NCBI GenBank assembly: GCA_031553685.1
Contig: JAVBLE010000057.1
Location: 1 to 26,953, forward strand
Length of the DNA stretch: 26,953 nucleotides
Source of the DNA: JAFGVL01 sp031553685
GTDB lineage: Bacteria; Bacteroidota; Bacteroidia; Bacteroidales; Paludibacteraceae
Direction of reading: 5' to 3'
This document shows, piece after piece, positions 1 to 10,600 of the stretch. Positions within the stretch are counted from its first letter, which is position 1. Each line of letters starts with the position of its first letter. The notes below the pieces were generated by a model. It worked only from the letters and a program-made list of their open reading frames with translations, searched no databases and was not told the origin of the DNA. Both the position numbers and the translations under genes were made by a program.

Positions 1-64
1 AGTTCCCACTACACAGGATAGTCTTCAGTACAAAGAATCGCACAATGACTTCCTTTGGCTGATA

Positions 65-94
65 CAAAGATAAATATTTTAATTTTTCGTCAAA
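65..94 (-). promoter_or_regulatory. Bacteroidota-type promoter pointing out of the left edge
   Basis: On the minus strand TTTG (91-94) is followed after 18 bases by TATCTTTG (65-72), matching the Bacteroidota pattern TTTG/TAnnTTTG. It would drive a gene running off the left edge. Bases 1-64 on the minus strand hold no ATG. One frame stays open to the edge and has a GTG at 41-43, but nothing in it is recognisable, so no gene is called. Confidence 0.45.
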
Positions 95-146
95 AATAAT
101 TTGGAAACTAACACAGTACCTCCACAAGGTCGACAGTTCGATACTC

Positions 147-1178
147 TTATTTCTTTACAAGATATTTCTCAAAACCTGTTGTCCAGGTATCCTCAAATTT
201 CCCCTCCTTATTCAGGAAAATAAAATAAGCCTCGACATCTTTCATGCCGTTGATAAACTGCATGCTCCTTTCCAATCCATACACCATGCATGCTGTGGCG
301 TATGCGTCGGCGTCGGTCGAGTTTGGTGCAATAATGGTTACGCTAAGCAAGTTGTGCTCCACCGGGTAACCGGTAGCGGGGTCTATCTCGTGCCCGTATT
401 TCTTGCCGTTGTGGTAGTAAAATTTGTGGTAGTTGCCCGAAGTAGCAAGCCCTTCGTTTTTCAGTTCGACTACGGTTTGTATCTCGTTGATGGTGCTAGT
501 GCTGTCTTCAATCGGTTTATTGATGCCCACCCGCCAGCCGGTGCCCCGCGAGTTGAGACCTTTAGACATGATTTCGCCGCCAATCTCCACCATGTAGTTA
601 TCAATGCCTTTTGTTTCGAGAAACTTGGCAATCACATCGCTCGAGAAGCCTTGTGCAATAGCATTGAAGTCGAGCTGGATTTTAGGGTTTTGTTTGATGA
701 TATAATTGTCTTTCAGTATCACTTTTTCATAGCCGATAAAGGGTCTCAGGCTGTCGATCATCGCTTGCGTAACGGTTTGCCGTTTACCCTTGTTGAAGCC
801 CCACAGGCGCACAAGCGGACCGACTGTGGCGTCGAATGCACCGTTGGTTTGCTTAGCTATCTCCTGCGAGCGGGTAAAGACGGCTTTGAACAGCGAATCG
901 ACCTTCACATGCTCATTCCTGTTGACGCGCGAAATAATGGAAGTGGTGTCGAAAACCGACATCGACTTGTCTATCCTGCGGAGTTCCGCCATGATTTCCT
1001 TTTGGTAGTTTGTACCGTTTTTGTCTAAGTAGGTTATTTGATAGCTTGTGCCTTGGATAAATCCGTTAAAGGTTACTTTTTGTAGTTGTCCGGCATTTTT
1101 CTTTCCTAAATCGAAGCTTAAAAAGACGGCTGATACTGCTATAATTATTACCGGAAAAATCCAATTTTTGTTTTTCAT
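147..1178 (-). CDS. apbE: FAD:protein FMN transferase (ApbE family)
   Basis: This 343-residue protein should move FMN from FAD onto a Thr/Ser of a partner flavoprotein, as ApbE does for Nqr and Rnf subunits on the outer side of the inner membrane. The family signatures are present in order: QGTSYQITY near 42-50, FDATVGPLVRLWGF, DFNAIAQGFSSD, VEIGGEIMSKG, ATSGNY, HEIDPATGYPV, and a C-terminal ADAYATAC segment with the metal-binding Asp/Thr region. Residues 7-22 form a hydrophobic N-terminal segment. There is no lipobox cysteine, so it is probably a membrane-anchored or cleaved exported protein rather than a lipoprotein. The length fits the family. It has its own promoter at 1216-1248 and lies behind the terminator of the preceding unit. 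No Nqr or Rnf gene is visible here, so the target flavoprotein is unknown. Family assignment is firm. Confidence 0.93.
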   Translation of the reverse strand: MKNKNWIFPVIIIAVSAVFLSFDLGKKNAGQLQKVTFNGFIQGTSYQITYLDKNGTNYQKEIMAELRRIDKSMSVFDTTSIISRVNRNEHVKVDSLFKAVFTRSQEIAKQTNGAFDATVGPLVRLWGFNKGKRQTVTQAMIDSLRPFIGYEKVILKDNYIIKQNPKIQLDFNAIAQGFSSDVIAKFLETKGIDNYMVEIGGEIMSKGLNSRGTGWRVGINKPIEDSTSTINEIQTVVELKNEGLATSGNYHKFYYHNGKKYGHEIDPATGYPVEHNLLSVTIIAPNSTDADAYATACMVYGLERSMQFINGMKDVEAYFIFLNKEGKFEDTWTTGFEKYLVKK

Positions 1179-1215
1179 AGATTAGTTTTTCTATGGGATA
1201 TTATTTTTTTTTTTG

Positions 1216-1248
1216 CAAATGTACAAAAGATGTTCCGATTGTTTCAAA
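1216..1248 (-). promoter_or_regulatory. Promoter of apbE
   Basis: The minus strand reads TTTG (1245-1248), 21 bases, then TACATTTG (1216-1223), a full match to the Bacteroidota -33/-7 pattern. It lies about 40 bases upstream of the apbE start and just beyond the T tract of the upstream terminator, so apbE is probably transcribed independently. Confidence 0.6.
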
Positions 1249-1251
1249 TAA

Positions 1252-1280
1252 AAAAGCTGCAATGTTGTATTGCAGCTTTT
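1252..1280 (-). terminator. Intrinsic terminator after the adhesin/CTERM-like gene pair
   Basis: A perfect inverted repeat AAAAGCTGCAA / TTGCAGCTTTT (1252-1262 and 1270-1280) encloses a 7-base loop. On the minus strand the stem is followed by TTTTTTATTT. It sits 8 bases after the stop of the 1289-1624 gene and ends that transcript. Confidence 0.85.
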
Positions 1281-1288
1281 CGCAAGGT

Positions 1289-1624
1289 TTATTTTGTTTC
1301 GGTTCGTTTCTTATTTTTTCTCATTTTAAAATATAAATACAGTGCACTGAACGGCAAAAATATCCAAAGGCAATCTCCTACAGGCATACCTACCCATCCT
1401 CCTCCGCCTGGAGGAGCTCCTAATAGAGTAATTTCTTCTTGAGTTGGGGTGTTTATGGCAAATGGGTTTTCTGCAAACATTCCTTGATCTTGACCGTCGG
1501 TATTTATTGTCAAAGATTCCATCTCTTCCGGCGCACTGCTATAGTACGGGGTTTTAGGTAGTGTAGCATTAATTGATGTAATTAATATTAAACTAATGAA
1601 TATGTATTTTATTAATAGTTTCAT
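1289..1624 (-). CDS. Small exported protein with a CTERM-like C-terminal sorting tail
   Basis: This 111-residue protein has an N-terminal signal peptide (about residues 1-20, ending TSINA), a polar middle of about 45 residues, and a three-part C-terminus: a Gly/Pro linker APPGGGGWVGMPVGD (70-84), a hydrophobic segment LWIFLPFSALYLYF (86-99) and a basic tail KMRKNKKRTETK (100-111). Motif, membrane helix and basic cluster together resemble exosortase/CTERM sorting signals (PEP-CTERM, and PID-CTERM in Bacteroidota). The exact motif here is PVGD, and I do not assign a named family. It starts 66 bases after the giant adhesin gene with no terminator or clear promoter between, and a strong terminator follows it, so it is probably the second gene of that transcript. 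It may be a processed surface or accessory peptide. Function is unknown. Confidence 0.7.
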   Translation of the reverse strand: MKLLIKYIFISLILITSINATLPKTPYYSSAPEEMESLTINTDGQDQGMFAENPFAINTPTQEEITLLGAPPGGGGWVGMPVGDCLWIFLPFSALYLYFKMRKNKKRTETK

Positions 1625-1690
1625 TTCTTAAAACTTATATTTAGGAAATCTTCATTATACAAAATGACAAATTTCTTTTTATGCTATTTT

Positions 1691-4600
1691 TTATAATGAG
1701 ATGTTTTTTATTGCTTTCCCTATCATTACTTTTCGGGTAACTGTTGACTTGCTTGTTGTTGCCTTAACAATATAAATGCCTGTGTTATCTATATTATAGG
1801 TATATGATATTTGATTTATATTTTCGGTGCTATTCAATAATCTTCCTTGTATATCAAATATTTGAACGCTTTGCAAGTTACTCTCATCGGTCGAAATAAC
1901 CTGAATTGTATTGTCGCGCGAGATAACAGAAATGCCTTTTGTTTCATCAGCCGGATTTTGTTTGTCGTCGGTAGTACCTCCTTCTTCATTTGCCAGTTTC
2001 CTGAATGATATAAACAGGCGTCCGTCCACATATTTGTTTACCGTACTATTGCTGAAAGTGTATTCGGCATTCTCCCGCAAGTCAGTTTCTTGCCCTGTTT
2101 GTAAATCTTGCAATATAACATCGTATCCACCCATAAAGTTTTCCAATCCTCGAAAGTTTAGTGTAATTTTATCTTTTTTGGTAGTCCAATAACCGATTGG
2201 AATTACTTGCTCTGTTTCGCCAAAAGAATTAATATCCAAAGCAAATCCGTCGGACGAGCGGGTATAAACGGTTAATAAGTCGCCACTGTCAGCCTTGCCG
2301 AATAACTTACGGCTGTCTTTTTTGTCCTGATATTCATTGGTTACTTCTTCTTTATGTACAAGCAATGTTTTATTTTGTAATTTGCCTGTTGAGGCTTGGA
2401 TAATTATTTCGTCTTTCGTATTCGCTTGTGCTTTGGCTGCACGAAGCATACCTGATCCTCCGGCTTTTACTCCTACTTGGTTAACATTTGTAGTAAGGGC
2501 AGTAAACGGTGCTATGGAACTGACAATGATTGATTGCATGGGGGCGATCATTTTGTCTAAATCATACATATTGGACGAACCGATTTTGTATGTTCCGTAG
2601 TTTCCATCGGCCAACAGTACTTTATATTCGTTAGCAATCAATCCGCTGTTTTGATTGTAAAATGCGTCAAAATCCCAATGAGACATAAACGGATTACCAA
2701 CAATGGCTAATTTTCCACTCCCATTTCCTTTTGAAGAAAGGGTAATATCACCGGTAGAGAAGTTCAATACTGATTCATAAATAAAACGGTTTTCTTTTCC
2801 TTCGCGATTAATAGATATACTCTTTGTAATGGCTCCTGTTGTAGGGTGATAATAATTTACATTGGCGTCATGTTTTGGGAAACTGTAAGTAGTTGGTTTA
2901 AATGTGCCTGCAGGTGTTCCATCGTCTATCCAAACGCCAAAACCTATACCCGGATTTAAAGTCAGATTGGGTGTTGTAAATGGACCCGACCAGTCTCCTT
3001 CGAGGTATTTTCCGGTTTGCGGATTAGTTTGGCTAAACAATTGTGCGTATGTGTATAATCCATATCCGGGTGTGTACGGATTGTATTGTTTTACAGGATT
3101 ATTGCTGCTTACATAAATATCAGCCGGAACCATGCTTTGCAACGGCGGTGCAAACATATACCAGCGGTTGCCATTGACCGTAAGTTCTACTTTGGCACCA
3201 TTGTATTCCAAATAATCAGTGCGGGCTATTTCAGCTCCAAATTTAATGTCAATAGTATCACAAACTGGTTTCCAATAAGTATCGCTTACCTTTTGAAGTA
3301 CCGGATATGTCGATAAATTTGAAGGGATAGTAACATAGGTACATTCGCCCGGTACTCCGTTATTCCAGTTATCAGGGTCGTTCCAGTTGCCGGCAACCCC
3401 ATTAGCCGTCCATGTACTTGCCAATGGATAGAAAGCGGTATTGAAATTATTTGGGGTAGATTCGCATCCTTCATCTGTATGTATAATTAACTGGTGTGCA
3501 TATCGTCCTGTTTTGGGTTCTGTCAATGCAAACGACATATCATCTCCTTGTATAGAAAGACTTTCGTTTATCGAACTGCCATCCAAAAGATATTGCCAGC
3601 CGTCTTGTTGACCTTGTGCTGTAAATGTTACGGTTGATTGAAGGCTTGGGTCGCAGGGTGTATTGGATACAGACAGGTTGCTTATCACCGGCGTTGTTCT
3701 TACGGCTACCTGCAAAACTTTTTCTGCCGAACATCCTTCGCTTGTGGCATATACTGCTTTCAATTCGCCCGTTTCGTTCCAATCTACCGTAACTTCCGAA
3801 GTTGTATCATTCCCTACAATGGCGTTTTCAGTTCCAGTTACAGTCCATTTATAAAGCAGTCCGTTGCCGGCATTGCTTATTGAGTAATCTTCGTTGCCGG
3901 AACATATATTATTTTCCCCAACGATATTTCCATCTGCCGGCATTTCGTTTACGATGATGGTGAAATCGGCTTTTTTCGACTCGCAACCAAGTTCACCGGC
4001 GGCAGCCGATATTCCATAAGTTGTATTAACAGAAGGCGACACGATATATGAAGCGCCGTTTTCTTTGGTGTCCAAGAGTGTATAGTTTCCGTCCGATTGT
4101 TTTTGGTAATAATACCATGTATCGGGGTTGGCGTTGTTGGTATCGTGTACAACTTGGCTTAAATCTACGCTGGTGCCATTACATATTATTATTGTATCAT
4201 TATCGTTATAATAGGCTAATGCCGGACGGGCAATGGGTGTTATTGTCATCACCGTGGCGTTGAGCAACTGCTTGCCGGCTGTACGGTATTGGGCTTTTAT
4301 ACCAAAACTTTTACTATGAGTAATAACAATTTTTGCCTGTGATTTATCTATGTCGTCAGTCCAGTTGTCTCCATTCCCTTCGTTCGAAATCCGTTGGGGT
4401 GTTGCACCCGAAATAGCATCGACCAGAGAAATTGTTGTCATCTCCATACCCGGTGTTGTCTGATACAACACGGTGTCGCCCTGGCAAACGATTTCTCTTC
4501 CTATTACAGGAACAATCGGAACGGTAAGCGCTTCGCAAACCAATGCTTCGGCAGGCACATAGGCTAATAATTCCTGTGGACTGTCGTTTGCCCCGATAGC

Positions 4601-7600
4601 AACCGGCACCGGTTGGGTGATATCTACCTGGAATGTGCCTCCTGCCGACACCGCACCTGAAAGCGTATGGTTGAATGTCGTTGTTTGTTTGGTGTTTTCG
4701 TCGGGATCTTTAACCATATTCCCGTTTTTATCTGCATAAAAATCAAATGGAATTTGAGTTCCTGCCGGAATATTGCTTGTGGTTTGAATATCAAATTTCC
4801 CTGTCCAAACTCCGTTGTGCATACGACCAATGCTGGTAGCACTTTGTGCAGGCGCATAATCCAAATCGTACCATTCAATTTGCAATTGAGGATAACTTTG
4901 TGCCAATGTTTCGAAAAATGAACACGGTTGAGGGCTTGTTGCACAAGTTAATTTGCCTTGACGGATAATTTCCATATACAACTGCTCTACACCACATTTG
5001 GCAGCAGTTGTTACCGTAAAATCAAATGAGAAACTTACGCGTCCGGTCAAAACATCGGCAGATAATGGGAGCACATATTCTGTACCTTGATCCAAAGAAG
5101 AGGCTTTTACTCGCGGTCTTCCCTGAACACTACTGGAGCTTTGGAACGAGTTTTCGTCCAAAACCATACCTGTGGGTATGCGGAAATAAATGGAATCGGT
5201 AGCGAAATTGGCATTGCCTCTTACCAGTTCATAATAATCGACTGTCCATGTTATGGTTTTATTACTCATGGAATTGTCTACCTTCGAGATATCCGTACCA
5301 TTTTGGTTTAAATGGCTTACCAATTTATATTTTATATCATTATTTATTCCAAAATTCAAATGGATTGTATCCGATTCTACTGTTTTTGGCGCAATTTCTA
5401 TTTGTCCGCAGGCATCTTTTCCTTGTAACTTGAACTGCATATTTGATCCTGCATAAAATCCGCATTCGGGACGCACCGTAAACCGGACAAGCATGGAGTC
5501 GCTTGTTTCTACCAACTTAAAGGTAGAAGGAATTTCGGCAACATATTGGTAAGCGTCAGCGCTATTGTTTATGTTTGCCGGTTTCCATGTGATACTGTCG
5601 GCATGTTTATATTCGGCTTTTACCACCGTCAAATCCGTATATTTCCAGTCGAACAGGGTTACTTTGATATTGCTCAAACCGCCACTGCCGGTATTTTTGA
5701 TTTTCACCACATAAGCGGTATCGACACAAGCCGTTTGTTGCAACACCGGTTGGTTCGCAATGCTTATTTCAGCCGCAGGATTGGATACATTTTTATGCAA
5801 GGCTACAAAGGCTTCTTTATACGAACAAGCTCCTGTGCTAACTCTCAATTTTACATTTGCCACACCATTCGCATCAAAAACAGAGGCACTTGGCGTAAAG
5901 GTAGCATCGGCTATCATACTCTGATTTTCAAAAGTTACGCCCGGATAGAAATCACTCGAATTTCCGGCAATATAAGTACCTGTCGAAGGATTCATTACTT
6001 GCCATTGATACCATGGGATAACAGGACTTGTATTGGTAACAGAGCCATGAAGCGTAAAGCTATTGCCGGAACATAAGTAATATTCATTTGAGGTCAATGT
6101 AAGAACCGGCATTTGTTGCAAAGTAACAGTTACTGCCACGCGTGGGCTTACGCAACCTTTATTGCTTGTTTGCGATATATAATAAATTGTATTGTTGATT
6201 AACGCTGTTTCGGAGGTTAATGGGGTTTCGCTATTTTCCGAATCATAAATAGATATTGCTCCTCCTGAAGCCGGATTGGTAACACGAGCTGTCAAACCGG
6301 CTATTGTACCGCTTACGCAAAACGCCGAATTGGTAATGATTGGCGTTGCCGGTAACGGATTGATGGTAAGCGTCATTATGGTGTCTTTCACACAATTGGA
6401 TGTGGTGTTGAAGCGCACATAAACAGGACTTTGGGTTACCGTATAAGTTGTTGGGTTTGTAATTTGCGTTGTATAAGCAGCATTGCTGTAAAAGAGCGTA
6501 TCCCTGACATGGGTTGCCGATGTAATATAGTCTTTAAGATTTATTATAGTGCCATGGCATATTTCGGGAATAGTAAATGCAATAACCGGTATATCTTCGT
6601 TATTTATCTCCACAGCACCTACATCTTCGCCACAACCTACGGGACGGTCTATACCCCGTTGGTCAGTGGTAAGCGCGTCAAGAGGAAGCCATGCAGTCCA
6701 CGAATCTACGACTGATTTTGGAATATAGTTATGTGCTGCACCACCTTTTTTTATCATAACGGTTGGTGTTTTTCCTCCATTGTCGGTAAGGGTAGCTGTC
6801 TCGAAGAGATTTAACAATTCGCCATCTCCTAAAATTTTATTCGTTCCGCCCAAGTTCAAATTGCGGGTAATATTATAGCTTGCGGCAGTTGGGGCTACAC
6901 TTATTTCGGCATTAGCCGCAGCGCCGGTTCCGTTGCCATAGATAATATTTCCGTTTAATGTTTTTCCTGTTGCATTGTTAAAGTAAAATGCAGATGCAAC
7001 ATTATCTTTTGTGGTATTACCTGTAAATGTGGATAAAGCTATTTGCAGTACATCGTTGGCTGTGGCAGAATAAATAGCTCCACCACCACTGTTACCTGTT
7101 GTTGTATTTCCTCTGAAAGTGGAGTTGGAAATCTTTTTGGCTGATGTTCCTGTAGCATAAATTCCTCCTCCCAAAGTTGCCGAATTTTGATCGAAAGTAC
7201 AGTTTGTACCATTAAGCGCCGAAGAGATACTAATTCCACCGCCATTCGTTTTGGCTTTATTGTTAGTAAAAATGGCATTATTAATAGTAGATGTTCCTGT
7301 GGTTCCGATATAAATACCGCCACCGTTACCGCTACTGGCTTTACCTGCTTCGTTGTTGCTAAACACAAGAGAATCCGGCTGATTTGCTGTAAATACACCA
7401 CCACAATAAAGACCACCGCCATCGCTTCCAGACATATTTCCATCTACAATGACTTTTTTATCCGGTTGTATTGTTATAGCTCCGGTTGTATGTACTCCAC
7501 CGCCTTTGTTTGCAGAGAAAGTGGTGCCGTCTTTTGTTCCTGCTTTATTTCCTTTTATAATGGCGTTTCCGAGAGTTAAATTATTGGCTCCATTAAATTT

Positions 7601-10600
7601 GATTCCACCACCATCAGCAGAAGATATATTATTTTCAATGAGAACATAATTTACAGGGCTAAGGTCTAAGTTGGACTTACTAATCCAAATACCACCGCCT
7701 GTTCCGGGTCCTGTTCCTCCAGCTGCTCCTGTAACCTTACAGTTTGTAATGATCAATGAGTCACATTGTTGAACATCAAATTCAGCGTGTTCAGGAAATC
7801 CACCGGATAGCATCCAATGCGTTATTGCTCCTCCGTTGGTACCTGCTGTCGAGTTGTTTATTTTTACCGTTCCTTCCAATTTGAGTACATTCCCTATACC
7901 CAAAGCTCCACCATAGCGGGTACAATAGCAATTATCAAAAGAACTGTTTTTTACAATTACTAACGAGGTTGTTCCTCCATACGATTCGATAGCTCCTCCA
8001 TCTCCATAGCCGCCTTGTGCTCTACAGTTATAAAAATCGGCATTATTTACGGATAAGGTTAGCCGCCCTATTGCTTTGTTATTGATGAAAATTCCTCCCC
8101 CTTGTCCCAAAGTGGCAATAGCATTATGTATTTTTAGTTTTTTCAGGGCAGAAAAATCGGTGTTGAGCATGGTGTATATTCCACCCCCCCCCCAGTTTCC
8201 ATTATTATTGTCATTAACTTGAGCTGTACTATTTGTAATGATCAACGAATCTAAGTGTGTGGCTATAAATTCGTTCTGAGGACCTTTAAATATAGATCCC
8301 CCATTACCGCCCGAGCCATTACTGTCGAAATATAAACTGCCTTGTAATTCTAAATTTCCTTCGGCACAAATAGCGCCACCGGAGCTTTTCAATAATTCGG
8401 CAGCTGTAGCAGAAGTTGTACTTGGAGAAACAAGATTTGTTCCGTCATAGCCCGATTTATTGCCTGTAAATGATGAGTTGTACACAGTAAGCGCTACGCC
8501 ATTGGGCGCTACATAAATTCCCCCTCCTCTTTCTAAAGACACATTATCTTTAACAATAGCGTTGGAAAGCAATAATTTTCCGGCAAAGAAATAAATACCC
8601 CCGCCAAAAGTTTGCGAAGCAGAAGAGCCTAAAGCTTTCCCGTTTTGAATAACAACACCGTCTATTTGGGATGGTTCGTCCATACCGGTAAACAAAGAAA
8701 CCACATGGTAGCTTATGCCTTTTCCATCCAAAACAGTAGGATGATTTTTGAAGTCGCGTCCGGTTTCGCTAAAATCAGAGGTATAACTCCCGAAAATAGA
8801 TACTCCTTTTTTTAGTGTAAATGTATTATTCGGATCGGTATCAGTCGAGAAATAAGTGCCGGATGTTACTTTGATTATATCCCCGGTCATCAGGCACGGA
8901 TTGTTCAAAACCGCAGCCAAATCGGTAGCCGGATGAGAAATGTCGTCCATTCCATCTCCTGGAGTTAAAGTGTTTTTATCCACATACCAAACAATCGGAG
9001 TTGGGTCAATTCTTTGGCAAGCTTGCGAAGGTATTTGTACTGACCCAATGTCCATCATATTGACAGTAAGCCGGTTTACATCCCGTTGGTCGGCAATACT
9101 GTTTCCTCCAAAAGTCATGGATTCTGCCATTGGAATTTGCGCATTAGCCAATCCACCATCTTCTTTTGTTTTTATCATAATGGTTTGGGTATGCCCGCCA
9201 TTGTCAGCTAATACACCCAAGTTCGGATTACCGGCATCGACCGAGGCAAAAATAGTTGTTCCGCTGCCGGTGGTAAGTGTTTTATTGGATGTTCCGGCAA
9301 GCGTTTGCTCCCGAACGATATTGTAGTTTGCTATTAAAGTACCATTTGCCCGAGTTATCTCCGAATCGCTTTCTGTTCCATTACCGTATATAATATTTCC
9401 ATTCAAATTCAGCGTTCCGGCACTCCAGTAAATGGCGTTCGAGATATTGTTGGTTGTGTGGTTTCCATTGAAAGTACAATAATACACAGAGGCTCCGCCC
9501 GATCCCGAGCTGAAGGAAATAGCGCCACCATTGGTGTTTGCATTATTTTTATAGAAAGTACAATTGGCAATTTCCTGGGTTGTATTTGTCGAAGCAGAAA
9601 AAACAGCGCCTCCGGTACTTCCCGATATATTACCGGTAAAGGTACTTTTGAGAATGCTCATTGTTTTTGCTCCAGTTAAATAAATAGCGCCTCCCTGATT
9701 GGTTGCAGTATTGCCCGACAAAGTAGCTTTGTTAAGGATAAACAAACCTCCGGCATAAATAGCTCCACCTGTTTTTCCTGCAATATTGTTGATAATATCT
9801 GTACTTGACCCACCGTTTATGTAGGTAAAATACAAATCGGAAGTAGTGTATATAGCCCCTCCCGAACCTTTGGGAGCTTTGTTGCCCGAAATAACCGCAC
9901 GGGTGTCCGCTCCTTCTTCCTGTTTGGTAAATGATAATTCGTAAGCGCTGTAAATACCGCCGCCATTACCGTTTATAGATTGGTTTCCCGTAAGGGTAAG
10001 CATCTTTACTCCGGTCATATCTACGCCCGCCAACCCGGTATTTTTGCAAATACCGCCGCCATCACCTGTAGCGATATTGTTTGTAACCGTCAGGTTGTCG
10101 AAAAAAGCGATAGATCCGTTGGCGAAAATCCCTCCTCCGGCATAAAGAACTGAAGAGTATATGTTGTTTGTAAAATCCCAGCCTGCAACATTATCTGATA
10201 GCGTAAGGTCATAGGCATTAATATAGTTGGATGTATTAGCTGCTCCGGTTAAAGTATAAATACCGCCCCCTTCTTTTCCTGCTTTATTTCCGGAAATAGT
10301 TGAATTATAAAAGTTCAATCCTTGTACGGAACTGTAAACACCACCACCTTGCAGCGCTGCATTATTGCCGGTTATTCTCACATTGGTTGCCAATATGGTA
10401 TTGTTTGTATAAATACCACCACCGATTCCTGCTTGGGCTGTATTGTTGGAGATAGTGGCGTCTTTCAAATTCAGGGTTCCTGTTGTGTAAATGCCGCCAC
10501 CGGAAACTTTGGCTGTGTTGTTGCTTATGTTTGCAACCCCATTTACCAATTCCAACGGAATAGCCGAAGCGATATAGATACCTCCACCCAAGCCATTAGT

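Noticed and set aside
354..1028. Long plus-strand open frame (224 codons) over apbE
   Set aside because: It is antisense to a well-supported ApbE gene, shows no family signature, and its open length follows from the codon use of the opposite strand.
1115..1178. ApbE as a lipoprotein
   Set aside because: The N-terminal hydrophobic segment has no cysteine in lipobox position.
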